Positions 17,397-26,912 are shown, counted from the first letter of the stretch. The stretch is DNA of 52,960 nt from Saccharothrix longispora (GCF_030852425.1 NZ_NSDM01000029.1:1-52960); one strand, 5' to 3'. Translations and numbers: made by a program. Notes: generated by a model from the sequence alone, not told the origin.

Positions 17397-18338
17397 TCAA
17401 GAGGGTCCGAGTGCGGCGGCGGCCCGCACGCGGGACCGCAGCCACTGGTGGGCGGGTGAACGACCGGTGCGGGGGTGCCAGTACATCGTCATGGTCAGTT
17501 CGGGCAGGGTTGTCGCCATCTCGACCTCCCGCAGGCCGAGAGCCTCGCGCTTCAGTTCGAACAACCGGCGCTGGACCGTTGTGACGAGGTGGGAGCGGGA
17601 CACCACTTCCAGAGCCAGCGTGAACGAGCCAACGGTGACCACGGGGGGTGCCGCCGACTCGAGAGCGGCAACCAGGTCGATCGTGTTGTCCTGGGACGTG
17701 AACGGAGTCAGTCGCACGCGCGGTGTTGTCGCCAGCTCTGCCGCGCTCAGCGGGTGGTCGAACGAGGTGCTGTCGCGCGCGGCGGCCAGCACGAACTCAT
17801 CGGTGAACAAAGGGGCGCGCGGGAATCTGTCCAGCTCGGAGTTCAGCAGGTACGACGGCCAGAAGAGCAGGTCGCACCGCATCGAGCGGACGGCGTCGAC
17901 GTAGTCGGGCCCCGGTGGCGCGATCTTGATCCGCACACTGGGCGCCTCGGCCAGCAGGCGGGGCAGCAGCGGTCCCAGGAGGACGGTCGTGGTGTAGTCG
18001 CTTGCGATGACGGTGAACGTGCGCTTCGACACCGCGGGATCGAACTGCCGATTGGCGTTCACCATGTCACGGGCCGAGAGCATCATCTCCTGCACCGGTT
18101 GGCGCAGTGACTCGGCGAAGGGGGTGAGCACGAGCTCGCGGCCGTCGCGCACGAGCAGCGGGTCGTCGAAGACCCGGCGCAGTTTGGCGAGCGCGGCGCT
18201 CATCGCGGGCTGGGTGACGAAGATCCGTTCGGCGGCTTTCGTGACGTTCCGTTCGATCAGCAAGGCGTTCAGCGGGATGAAGAGGTTGAGGTCGAGCCTG
18301 CTCCAGTCCTGGGACGCCGGCTTGTCTTCTCCCGTCAC
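17397..18338 (-). CDS. LysR-family transcriptional regulator
   Basis: A 313-aa protein from GTG 18338, with GGAG nine bases upstream. The N-terminal HTH (about residues 17-75) reads LNALLIERNVTKAAERIFVT then QPAMSAALAKLRRVFDDPLL and VRDGRELVLTPFAE. This style is closest to the NodD/LinR-like branch of LysR regulators, which often respond to aromatic compounds. The effector domain follows (TFTVIASDYTTTVLLGPLLP, CDLLFWPSY, FTDEFVLAAARDS). It is transcribed away from the PKS gene 1.4 kb upstream of it. That makes it a plausible regulator of the PKS, but the spacer contains remnants of two other regulators, so the link is inference. Confidence 0.9.
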   Translation of the reverse strand: MTGEDKPASQDWSRLDLNLFIPLNALLIERNVTKAAERIFVTQPAMSAALAKLRRVFDDPLLVRDGRELVLTPFAESLRQPVQEMMLSARDMVNANRQFDPAVSKRTFTVIASDYTTTVLLGPLLPRLLAEAPSVRIKIAPPGPDYVDAVRSMRCDLLFWPSYLLNSELDRFPRAPLFTDEFVLAAARDSTSFDHPLSAAELATTPRVRLTPFTSQDNTIDLVAALESAAPPVVTVGSFTLALEVVSRSHLVTTVQRRLFELKREALGLREVEMATTLPELTMTMYWHPRTGRSPAHQWLRSRVRAAAALGPS

Positions 18339-19189
18339 GTTCGCACGCTCCAACCGACATGGACGAAGGTCACCCGCACGTCGGCTCACACGAGCGCAGG
18401 ACGCACTACTCCGCAGCATCGCTGTCGGGCTGGGCTGATCGTACTAGGCGAGAGGTCCGTTTGCTCGCCCCTGGGCGTTGTCGTCGCGACCGTCGGGAAG
18501 CCGCCTCGCGCAGGACCGGACCGCGGTCGGACAGGAGTCTCGACGAGACCCGGCCTCCGCGACGCGTTGCGCTCGGGTCGAGCGAACCAGGGCGGTTGCT
18601 GCAGCAACACCACGATCAAGGTGTGATGCATGACATGTCGATCCGGGGAGCTCGACCCTTGACATGGTGAAGACTCGTTGAGCCGTTCCGCCCGCGGTCG
18701 GTGGTCACCGCACCGCCATCGGTGACAGCGGCGGTCCGGCGTGGTCGGCCGTACTGGGTCCTCGCTGTTCATCGCTTGGTTGGTCGAGGTGATGGCGGAC
18801 TCGGTCACCCGGATCGCGGTGATGGAGGACCGCGGCCTCCGCGGCGCGATGAGCCGGGCCGAGGACCGTGCGCACCTGCCGGCCGCGCGTGGGGCCACCT
18901 GGGCGGCGGGGACGGTTCCGGTCGGCAGCGACCGATCTGCTGGAGGCGGACGAACTGCGGACCGCTCGGCACGGGCTGAACCCGCGTGCGGTGATGTGGC
19001 GCGCTTCGGCGGCTTCGCGCGCACCGGCGATTGCACGCGCGGACCAGCAGGGCACAGCCCGCCCGCGGCACGCGATCAAGCTGGTCGCTCCCGGTCCTGT
19101 CCGGGGGGCAGGTGCGGATGTGGGCAACACCACCAGGGGAACAGCACTGCCGCGCCGTGCGGACCTCGCCGCCGCGCCGCGACCGGCTG
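18339..19189. other. stretch without intact gene upstream of the LysR gene
   Basis: About 850 bases. The LysR promoter should be at the left end. The remainder may be the decayed 5' part of the LuxR-type gene whose HTH survives at 19190-19357: plus-strand fragments such as DLLEADELRTARHGLNPRAV are protein-like, but frames are broken and I cannot reconstruct a domain. Confidence 0.35.
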
Positions 19190-19357
19190 AGCGGTCAGGG
19201 GATCACCACCGCCTCCCTGGCCGGGGCTTGCCCGTCCGACCGCGAGATCGCGGATCAGCTCGACCTCACTGCTCGCACGGTGGAGCACCGTCCGACCGGC
19301 CCTTGCCCGAGCTGGGCATCCCCTGCTGCGGCGACCTCGCGTTCGCGCTTGCTTGAC
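19190..19357 (+). pseudogene. LuxR-type HTH remnant
   Basis: The plus strand reads CPSDREIADQLDLTARTVEH, matching the core of a LuxR C-terminal HTH (L/G-S-x-R-E-I-A-x-x-L-x-L-S-x-R-T-V-E-x-H). A frame change precedes LPELGIP and CGDLAFALA, the end of the same domain (helix 4). The upstream sensor or ATPase part is not recognisable. It is a dead regulator between the LysR and PKS genes. Confidence 0.5.
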
Positions 19358-19459
19358 CTGCGGGGCGTGCGTGTCGCGCCACGCATCCAATCTGCTTATG
19401 CACCCCATACGAACGACCGGGTTCTGAGAGCCGAGCCGGGTGGCTACCGTCGTAGCCGT

Positions 19460-19700
19460 CAAATATTCCCCGTGACCGCGCCACGACCGAAGCGATCCAG
19501 CCGTGAACACCGCGTCGTCGCTCCGAGCGACGAGCGCCAGCCCTGACCGCCCACGTCCATCCGGATCGCGGAGACCGCGCTCGACAGCCCGGACTGCGTG
19601 AGCCATGTCGCGCGCTTCCGGGAACGAACCGGGACGAGCATGGCCGCGAAATCGCGTTCCAGGCCGTGGAACGGTTTCCGGGTCGGCTGAAGCCGCGGGT
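19460..19700 (-). pseudogene. second LysR-type regulator, N-terminal remnant
   Basis: The minus strand reads ERDFAAMLVPVRSRKRATWL then TQSGLSSAVSAIRMDVGGQG and SSLGATTRCSRLDRFGR. This matches a LysR HTH (A-A-x-x-L-x-x-T-Q-S-G-L-S-S-A-V-S-x-I-E) and the first part of the linker. The effector domain is absent and helix 1 is poorly preserved. It is divergent from the PKS gene, about 90 bases from its start, the classical position for a LysR regulator. Confidence 0.4.
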
Positions 19701-19785
19701 TCGACTTCGATCGCCTATCGAGCCGGCCAAGTGAAACCTGATTCCGCGCCATGTGGGCGGCCTGCCCGAGATCTGTGAGGTATCA

Positions 19786-22700
19786 ATGACGCGTTCAAGT
19801 TCTGGCAGCCCTGCCAACGACGTTGCCGTCGTGGGGCTGGGCCTGCGGTTGGCTGGTGGCATCTGTGAACCGGCGGACTTCTGGGCCGGCTTGATCGCGG
19901 CACGCAGTGAGGTCGGGAACCTTCCCCAGGATCGGTGGTCGGCGTACCGGGCACACGGTCCCGCGGCCGTCGCCGCGGTGAATCGAGCAGTACGTCGCGC
20001 CGCCTACCTGGAGGACGCGGCGAACTTCGACGCCGAGTTCTTCGGCATCACACCCAAAGAAGCGGTTCTGATGGACCCGCAGCAGCGTCTCGTGCTGGAA
20101 GTCGTGTGGGAGGCCCTGGAACACGCCGGTATTCCGCCTCTGTCGCTCGCCGGCAGCAACGCTGCGGTGCTGATCGGCGTCGGTGGTGGTGAGTACGGGC
20201 AGTTGCTGCTGAGCGATCCTGAGCGGATCGGCCCGTGGAGCAGCATCGGTGGGGCCTACTGCGCCGTCGCAAATCGGGTTTCCTACTTCCTCGACCTGCG
20301 CGGCCCCAGCCTGGCGCTGGATTCCGCGTGCTCGTCATCGCTCGCGGCGATCCACTTCGGACGGCAGGCGCTGCTCTCCGGAGAATGCGACGTCGTGATC
20401 GCGGGCGGGGTGAACCTGATCGCCGCACCCGCGCAAACTCTGTCGCTGGGAGCATCGGGAGCGTTGTCGGTCGACGGCAGGAGCAAGCCGTTCGCGACCT
20501 CGGCCAACGGTTACGGGCGAGGCGAGGGTGCGGGTGTCGTAGTGCTCAAGCGGCTGGACCACGCCCGGCGCGACGGCAACAACGTTCTGGCTGTCGTTCG
20601 CGCCAGCACGGTCCGGCAGGACGGTCGCACCAACGGGATCATGGCGCCCAACGGAACCGCACAGCAGGAGATGCTCCGATCCGTCTACGAAAGAGCCGGC
20701 ATCGACCCGTGCGCCGTGGACTACCTCGAAGCGCACGGCACTGGTACGCCCCTCGGTGATCCGGTGGAGGTGGCCGCGGCTGCGGCGATCTTCGGAGCCG
20801 GTCGGGCGCAGGGCTCCCCTCTGCTCATCGGGTCGGTGAAGGGCAATGTGGGGCACCTCGAGGCAGGTGCCGGAGTGGTCGGCATCATCAAGACGGTGCT
20901 GGCCATGCGTGCCGGTGTCCTGCCTCCCACGGTGGGGGCGCGGGACGGCGTCAGTGCGAAGGTCGAGGCAGAGCAGTCGATCAAGGTGGTGGCCGAGCCG
21001 ACCGCCTGGCCCGAGGTCGCGGGCAAACCGAAGCTGGCCGGTGTGTCCAGCTTCGGGTACGGGGGCACCATCGCGCACGTCTGCCTGGCGGAAGGCGACC
21101 CGCTGGAACCGGGCACCGAGCGAGGCGGCACCGGTGGTCCGTCCCTGCTCGTGCTGTCCGCCGCCACCCGGGAAGCGCTCGCGCCGACGGCGAGCAGGCT
21201 CGCGGACGCGTTGGAGACGGGTGATCAGGACGTCGGGGCGGTGGCGGCCACGCTGGCGCTGCACAGGTCGCACCTGCCGTGGCGGACCGCCGTGCTCGCC
21301 GGCGACTGCGGCGAGGCGGTCGATCGGCTCCGGGCGTGGTCCGCGACTGGAAGAGTGCCGGGGGTCGTGCACGGTCGAGCGGCCGAGCAGGCCGCGGGAC
21401 CGGTGTTCGTCTTCTCCGGGCACGGTTCCCAGTGGGCGGGCATGGGACGTGAGCTGCTCCGCGTGAGCAAGCCGTTCGCGTCCCTGTGCGAGCAACTCGA
21501 CCCGATCTTCCGCGAAGAGGCGGGATACTCGCTGATCGCCGAACTCGAAGAAGGGGACTGCACGCAGACGGACCGCGTTCAGGCGACGTTGTTCGCCATG
21601 CACCTGGGCCTTGCTCAGGTGTGGCGGTCCTGGGGTGTCGAACCGGTGGCGGCACTCGGTCACTCCATGGGCGAGATCGCCGCGGCCGTGACCGCGGGCG
21701 TGTGGAGCGCCGCAGACGCCGCGCGGTTCGCCTGCCGGCGCGCGAAACTGCTCAAGACCGTTGCGGGCCGCGGTGCCATGGTCCTGCTCGACGTGCCGTT
21801 CGACGAGCTGGAGGAACGGCTCGTGGGCAAGACCGGCTTGGCAGCGGCGATCCAACCAGCTCGCGGGTGGTCTGTGCTGGCTGGTGACGTGGCTGCGGTG
21901 GAGGAGTACGCGACCCTGCTGGCCGGTGAGGGCCGTGTGGTCCGCCGAGTGGCCTCCGACGTCGCCTTCCACAGCTCGCACATGGACGAACTCGTCGACG
22001 ATCTCGGCGCGGCTGCGCATGGGCTGTCGATCAGCTCACCGTCGTTGAGGCTGTACGGCACGGTGCTCGACGACCCGCGTTCCGACGCGCCGCGGGATTC
22101 CGGCTACTGGCAGCAGAACCTCAGGCGCCCGGTGCGGTTCGCGGCGGGCGTGGAAGCCGCGGTCCACGATGGGCATCACCACTTCCTGGAGATCTCGCCG
22201 CACCCCGTTGTCGTCCACAACATCGCCCAGATCGCGGAATCGCTGTCCGTGCCGGCGGTCACCACGGCGCACTCGTTGCGTCGTGAGCAGCCGGTCCTCG
22301 AGGAGATGACCGAACAGCTGGGCAGGCTGCACTGTGCCGGCGTCCGGGTCGACTGGCGGGCCCATTGGCCCCGCTCGGTAGCGGTCGCGTTGCCGCGCAC
22401 GGCTTGGCAGCACGACCGGTACTGGCTTCCCGAGGCACCGGCGGACCGGGGCGCAGGCGGTCACGATCCGGAGTCCTTCACCCTGCTCGGTTCCCGGATG
22501 GCGGCTGCCACCGTGCCGCCCTCGGCTGTGTGGCAGACGAACCTGTCGCCTGGGAACAGGCCGTACGATGCTCCGCACACCGTGCACGGGGTGGACATAG
22601 TTCCCGCTTCCGTGCTGTTCTGCACGCTCGCCGACGCCATCGCGGGTGAAGCGGACGGGCCGCGTCATCTCCGTGACGTCGTCCTGCGCACACCTCTGCC

Positions 22701-24987
22701 GGCCGAGCAGAACCGCGCCGTGCAGGTCGTTTGCCAGGACGGCAGGGGGGTGCTCTCCTCCCGCCTCGAGGAGGCGTCCGAGGGGACGTCCTGGACCACG
22801 CACACCTCCGCTCGCGACGGCGGTGCCGGCACGTTGCGCGCCGACCCGTTCGAGGTGGTCGAAGACTCGGTGCCCCCGATGCTTCCCATCGGCACCGATG
22901 GGGTGCTCGAGCTGCTCCGGCCCCTCGGGGTTTCCGGTCTGGCCTTCGACTGGCAGGTGGATCAGCTCCAGCACGACGACGACGTGGTGCACGCGACCGT
23001 GTCGACGCCTGGTCGTACGCCCCACTGGGCGGTGGTTCTCGATGCCGCCACCACGTTGTCCTCGCTGCCGCTGGCCCGGCAGGGCATCCACCGCATGCCC
23101 GCTTCCGTCGAGTCGGTCGAGTGGACTGGTCCTGCCCCGTCCTCGGCCCACCTGGTCGCACGCCTGCGGAGCGGCACCGTCGACACCATCGATCTGGACC
23201 TGCGAGGGGCCGACGGGCGGTCGGCTGCCAGAGTCACCGGACTCCGGTTCGGTGTGCTCGACGCGGACCAGACGTTGCTCGCCGACCCGCGGACCCTGTT
23301 GCACGGCCTGTCCTGGCAACCGCTGGAAGTCGCGGCTGTCGAGACACCCGCGGCCACGGTCACGTTGGTCTCGACCGAGCCGTCAGCGATCGCCGAACGG
23401 CTCGCCGAGCACCTGGTGCGGGCCGGCCTGGGGTGCACGATCGTCGGAGCCGCGGACGCCATCTCATTGCCGATCGGTGACGAGCCGCACCACGTGTTGT
23501 ACCTGGCACCGTTTCCCGGACGGGGACACGAGTACGACGCGACAGTCCAATACCTGACCGATTTCGCCGGCGTGACCCAGTCCGTGGTCGAGGCCGACCG
23601 GCTGGGAACCAGGTTGTGGGTCCTCACGCGGGAAGCGCTGGCCTGTGCCAGTCCCGCCGCCCTCACGCATCGACCCTTGTGGGGAGCGGCACGGGTGATC
23701 GCCACCGAGCACCCGGAGTTGCGCGGTGGCGTGCTGGACCTGGGGGAATGCGACGACGCCGCGTTCGAACTGCTGGCGAGGGTCCTCCACGAACCCCCGG
23801 CGGAGGACTGGTTGGTCGTCCAGAACGGGGGACTGCTCACCGGTCGCGTAGTGCCTCGACCGGACCGCGTCCGGACGTCGCCGGTGAGCCTGCGACCCGA
23901 CGCCACCTATCTGGTGACCGGTGGTCTCGGAGCACTCGGCCTGGAGGCGGCGCGTCACCTCTGTTCCCGGGGTGCCCGCCGGCTGGTCCTGACCAGCAGG
24001 CGGGGACTGCCGCCGCGGTCCACCTGGGACGAGCAGCACGACGCCGCGACCCGGCGCGCGATCGGCGTTGTCGAGGAGCTCGAGAGCCAGGGGGTGAGCG
24101 TTCTCCCGCTCGCCCTGGATGTGACCGACGCCGACGCCGCTCGAGCGATGCTGACGCCCGACTTCCTGCGCATGCCACCCGTCCGAGGCGTGGTTCACAC
24201 GGCCGGAGCCGTGCGCGGCCGCCTGGTGGACGACTTGGACGAGGACGCGATCCGAGAGACGCTGCACGCCAAGGTGCTCGGGGCGTTGGTGCTGCACGAG
24301 CTGTTCCCGCCGGGCAGCATCGACGAGATGGTGCTGTTCTCCTCCACCGCACCGCTGGTCGTGTTGCCCGGCTGCACCGCCTACGCCGCGGCCAACTCGT
24401 TCCTGGACGGCCTGGCTGCACACCGGCGGCACCAGGGCGGGAACACCACCTCGATCGCCTGGACGGTCTGGCGCGACACGGGCATGGGCAAGCTCACCGC
24501 TGACGGACTCCAGAGCATGGTGGCCCAGGGCTTCGGTGACATCACCCCGTCAGAGGCGCTGCGTGTGTGGAACTGCCTGCACACCACGGATGACGGCTAC
24601 GCGTTGGTGGTCAAGCCGACCACGCCCCCGCCAGGAGGACGTCGTGCGCTGTTCGAACACGTTCGTGATCCCCGGAACGGCGAGTCGGGCGAGGGAACGG
24701 CGACGACGGAGTCGGCCGCTCTCCTGCGTGAACTGCCTGCGGACGAGGTGTACGACGCGGCGATGGCCGTGATCCGGAGCGTGGTGGCGGCTGAAACCGG
24801 TGTTCCGGAGCACCGGATCGAACCCGAACGACCGTTTTCGGACATCGGCCTGGACTCGGTCATGGGTATCGCCATTCGGGGCAAGCTGCAGCAAAGCACC
24901 GGGATCGACCTACCCGCCAGCGTCCTCTGGGCCCATCCCACGCCAGCGGCTCTGACGCGCCACCTCAGCGCGATGGCGGCGCGTTGA
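19786..24987 (+). CDS. iterative type I polyketide synthase, 6-methylsalicylate-synthase-like (KS-AT-DH-KR-ACP)
   Basis: A 1733-aa protein from ATG 19786 (MTRSSSGSPANDVAVVGLGL), with GAGG seven bases upstream. The KS has Cys182 in DSACSSS, then HGTGTPLGDP and KGNVGHLEAG. The AT has Ser627 in GHSMGE and AFHSSHMD, consistent with malonyl use. The DH/thioester-hydrolase-like domain has H931 in HTVHGVDIVP (HxxxGxxxxP). The KR has TGGLGALG from Gly1379 and Tyr1533 in YAAAN. The ACP has Ser1691 in GLDSVM. Order, length (about 1750 aa is usual) and the final ACP without thioesterase match bacterial iterative PKSs that make 6-methylsalicylate or reduced naphthoates. The KR argues against an orsellinate synthase. 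No loading, transfer or tailoring gene is adjacent, so the product is inferred. Confidence 0.88.
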   Translation: MTRSSSGSPANDVAVVGLGLRLAGGICEPADFWAGLIAARSEVGNLPQDRWSAYRAHGPAAVAAVNRAVRRAAYLEDAANFDAEFFGITPKEAVLMDPQQRLVLEVVWEALEHAGIPPLSLAGSNAAVLIGVGGGEYGQLLLSDPERIGPWSSIGGAYCAVANRVSYFLDLRGPSLALDSACSSSLAAIHFGRQALLSGECDVVIAGGVNLIAAPAQTLSLGASGALSVDGRSKPFATSANGYGRGEGAGVVVLKRLDHARRDGNNVLAVVRASTVRQDGRTNGIMAPNGTAQQEMLRSVYERAGIDPCAVDYLEAHGTGTPLGDPVEVAAAAAIFGAGRAQGSPLLIGSVKGNVGHLEAGAGVVGIIKTVLAMRAGVLPPTVGARDGVSAKVEAEQSIKVVAEPTAWPEVAGKPKLAGVSSFGYGGTIAHVCLAEGDPLEPGTERGGTGGPSLLVLSAATREALAPTASRLADALETGDQDVGAVAATLALHRSHLPWRTAVLAGDCGEAVDRLRAWSATGRVPGVVHGRAAEQAAGPVFVFSGHGSQWAGMGRELLRVSKPFASLCEQLDPIFREEAGYSLIAELEEGDCTQTDRVQATLFAMHLGLAQVWRSWGVEPVAALGHSMGEIAAAVTAGVWSAADAARFACRRAKLLKTVAGRGAMVLLDVPFDELEERLVGKTGLAAAIQPARGWSVLAGDVAAVEEYATLLAGEGRVVRRVASDVAFHSSHMDELVDDLGAAAHGLSISSPSLRLYGTVLDDPRSDAPRDSGYWQQNLRRPVRFAAGVEAAVHDGHHHFLEISPHPVVVHNIAQIAESLSVPAVTTAHSLRREQPVLEEMTEQLGRLHCAGVRVDWRAHWPRSVAVALPRTAWQHDRYWLPEAPADRGAGGHDPESFTLLGSRMAAATVPPSAVWQTNLSPGNRPYDAPHTVHGVDIVPASVLFCTLADAIAGEADGPRHLRDVVLRTPLPAEQNRAVQVVCQDGRGVLSSRLEEASEGTSWTTHTSARDGGAGTLRADPFEVVEDSVPPMLPIGTDGVLELLRPLGVSGLAFDWQVDQLQHDDDVVHATVSTPGRTPHWAVVLDAATTLSSLPLARQGIHRMPASVESVEWTGPAPSSAHLVARLRSGTVDTIDLDLRGADGRSAARVTGLRFGVLDADQTLLADPRTLLHGLSWQPLEVAAVETPAATVTLVSTEPSAIAERLAEHLVRAGLGCTIVGAADAISLPIGDEPHHVLYLAPFPGRGHEYDATVQYLTDFAGVTQSVVEADRLGTRLWVLTREALACASPAALTHRPLWGAARVIATEHPELRGGVLDLGECDDAAFELLARVLHEPPAEDWLVVQNGGLLTGRVVPRPDRVRTSPVSLRPDATYLVTGGLGALGLEAARHLCSRGARRLVLTSRRGLPPRSTWDEQHDAATRRAIGVVEELESQGVSVLPLALDVTDADAARAMLTPDFLRMPPVRGVVHTAGAVRGRLVDDLDEDAIRETLHAKVLGALVLHELFPPGSIDEMVLFSSTAPLVVLPGCTAYAAANSFLDGLAAHRRHQGGNTTSIAWTVWRDTGMGKLTADGLQSMVAQGFGDITPSEALRVWNCLHTTDDGYALVVKPTTPPPGGRRALFEHVRDPRNGESGEGTATTESAALLRELPADEVYDAAMAVIRSVVAAETGVPEHRIEPERPFSDIGLDSVMGIAIRGKLQQSTGIDLPASVLWAHPTPAALTRHLSAMAAR

Positions 24988-25019
24988 GTTCCCAGCGCCG
25001 CGTCAGGCGGCGTTCGCCC

Positions 25020-25540
25020 TCAGGTGACACGCTGCTGTGGACGTAGCGGGTGGCGACCTCCATCACGAAGAACACGTAGAGCCGCTTGAGGGTGACGGCG
25101 CAGTCGACGTGGAGGAAGTCGCAGGCCGACGTGCCGGATGCCTGGGCGCGCGGGAACCTCCGCCAGGAGGTGTCGGTGTCGCGCCGGGGAGCGGGCGGTG
25201 TCCGCAGGCGCACGAGCACGCGCCGTAGGGTCGAGTCGGCTACCCGGTGGCCGAGCTTGAGCAGTTCGTCCTGGGTCCTGCGGTAACCCCAGCCGGTGTT
25301 ACCGACCTGTGCTCGTGCGGCCGTCGGGGGAGTCGGCGGACCAGCGCCGCGAGCACGGCGCGATCGGCCCGGTCCAACCGCGGGCGGGGGTTGGACCGGC
25401 GCAGCACGGCGACCTCGTGCCGCAGCATCAGCAGTTCGACGTCCTTGGCGGCGGAGGAGCGCCCGAGGAGTGCCGGTCAACCGCCGAGTCAAGCGAAGAT
25501 CAGGTACAGCAGTCGTGGCGTCACGTCCCACGATCATGCC
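25020..25540 (-). pseudogene. IS3-like transposase remnant immediately after the PKS gene
   Basis: Minus-strand fragments read LMLRHEVAVLRRSNPRPRLD then RADRAVLAALVRRLP. After an internal deletion come NTGWGYRRTQDELLKLGHRV, ADSTLRRVLVRLR, SGTSACDFLHVDCAVTLKRL and YVFFVMEVATRYVH. The catalytic region beyond the first Asp is missing. The element ends within about 40 bases of the PKS stop codon, so insertion or deletion here may have removed genes that once followed the PKS. Confidence 0.7.
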
Positions 25541-25617
25541 GCCGTGGCGCATCGGGCACGATCACCGCAGGTCAGCGGCCCAGCGCAGAATTTGTGGCAC
25601 CCCGCAGGTCGAGCACG

Positions 25618-25908
25618 ACCCCCCAGCAGGCGCTGGACCTGCTGGAGATCGCGTGGACCTTCGACCCGCACAACGAGTTGATCTGCCGCGACATCATGCG
25701 ACTGCAGGAACGCCTCGGACAACTCGACGCCATCCCGCGCACACTTACCCTGCTGACCAGCAGACTCGCCGAAGTCGACGACCGGCCCACCCCGCGGGTG
25801 ATCAGCCTGGCCGACCGGCTGCGCCACCGTGACGACACCACCGCCGACACCCTTCAGCAGTCAGGGACCGACCGACGCGATACGACACGACACGACACGA
25901 CAGGGTGA
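25618..25908 (+). pseudogene. BTAD-domain regulator, C-terminal fragment
   Basis: The plus strand reads TPQQALDLLEIAWTFDPHNE, LICRDIMRLQERLGQLDAIP and RTLTLLTSRLAEVDDRPTPR, ending at TGA 25906-25908. This is the helical (TPR-like) BTAD module found at the end of SARP-like and other actinomycete regulators. The N-terminus has been replaced by the IS remnant. The last residues are encoded by the CGACA tandem repeat. Confidence 0.55.
25882..25901. repeat. tandem repeat, four ACGAC units
   Basis: Four exact ACGAC units in a row, at the very end of the BTAD fragment frame. A pentamer array shifts frame when its copy number changes, so the true end of the old gene may have differed. Confidence 0.7.
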
Positions 25909-25954
25909 CGAACCCGACGAAGCGCTGCACCGACCGGAAACGTCCGAGACCCCT

Positions 25955-25987
25955 ACGGGGCGTGGTGTCGTGGACACCACGCCCCGT
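25955..25987. terminator. perfect 15-bp hairpin, 3-nt loop
   Basis: ACGGGGCGTGGTGTC (25955-25969), loop GTG, exact complement 25973-25987. It lies 46 bases after the BTAD fragment stop, so it is probably the terminator of the former gene. It could also serve transcripts arriving from the right. Confidence 0.65.
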
Positions 25988-26245
25988 GCTCGGGACGAGT
26001 TTCGCCGTCATCGCTTTCGCGAAGTGGCAACTGGAGGACGAGCCGTCAGCCGACGCGGATCGACTGCTCGCACCGGTGGTGGACTCCGGCGATGTCGACT
26101 GGACGCGGTTGCACCGCCCGGGCGCGTTCACGACACCTGACCTTGGAGCGCTCGCCGCGCGGACAGGTCCCGGGGAGGAAAGCCTTCGGGAGTTCTTTCC
26201 GCGGGGGCGCAGGAGCCGTTGAGAGGGGGCGATGGACGCGGCTGC

Positions 26246-26677
26246 TCATCCCACGGCGATCCCGCGGGCCTTGAGGGTGTCCTCGGTGCCGGGGGCGGCC
26301 ATCATGGCCTCGTCGCCGCCGTGGATCACGCGGAGGTTGGGCAGCAGGTCGAGGTCGTCCAGTGAGGTGACGTCGAAGAGGTCGTCCTCTCCGTCCCAGA
26401 ACGGCGAGCACTGGTGGTAGATCTCCAAGCCGCCGTCAGTGGTCAACTCCTCCACAGCGGCCAGTTGGTCGGGGGTGATCTCCAAGTCGGTGAAGTACTG
26501 GCGGGCCTCCTCGAGGACGGTGTACAGCAGGTCCTGTTCGTACAGGTACTTCCACAAGTCGCCGGTGGCGCCCTTGGCGTGGAGAACGTCGGCGATCCGG
26601 AAACGGGGCTGGATCACCTTGTCCTGGTACATGAGCTTGTCGATGACCAGCAGCTTGAAGTTGAAGTCGCGGAACAC
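26246..26677 (-). CDS. conserved small cytoplasmic protein (DUF6892-like)
   Basis: A 143-aa acidic protein from ATG 26677 (MFRDFNFKLLVIDKLMYQDK). It is soluble, with the motifs KYLYEQDLLYTVLEEARQYF, YHQCSPFWDGEDDLFDVTSL and DDLDLLPNLRVI. I recall this layout from proteins annotated DUF6892, whose function is unknown; such proteins are often found near toxin-immunity or Imm-like genes, but nothing of that kind is visible here. It is intact and alone, downstream (minus strand) of a broken ABC ATPase gene. No membrane segment or catalytic motif is seen. The family name is from memory and should be checked. Confidence 0.6.
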   Translation of the reverse strand: MFRDFNFKLLVIDKLMYQDKVIQPRFRIADVLHAKGATGDLWKYLYEQDLLYTVLEEARQYFTDLEITPDQLAAVEELTTDGGLEIYHQCSPFWDGEDDLFDVTSLDDLDLLPNLRVIHGGDEAMMAAPGTEDTLKARGIAVG

Positions 26678-26912
26678 GCCCCACTACCTACCAGACCGCC
26701 CCGACAATCCGGGCAGCCGACCCACGCCTCCTGATCGGCGAATCGTGCACGCTGACGCCGCCCCGGCGGACAAGTCGAGCTGACCGCCGACCGGGCGGCG
26801 CCCCTTTGCGGACTCCGGCCGGCCGGCACGTGCGGGCGGGGGCTCGGCCCTGAGGACACCGACCACGGCCGCGGTGACGTCGGTCGGCACAGCAGCACCC
26901 CGATGTCGGCGG

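Noticed and set aside
20335..22020. 561-codon open frame on the minus strand
   Set aside because: It mirrors the KS-AT part of the PKS gene in the antisense direction and has an Arg/His/Gly-rich, non-protein-like composition.
25905..26222. Plus-strand frame with FAVIAFAKWQLEDEPSADAD
   Set aside because: Protein-like in its middle part, but it starts inside the hairpin region without a ribosome-binding site and matches no family I know. It may be a gene fragment but is not supported enough to list.
26684..26912. Possible continuation of the ABC ATPase in other frames (LDLSAGAASA...)
   Set aside because: Only a few residues resemble ATPase sequence. No signature motif or Walker B could be found, so it was not extended.
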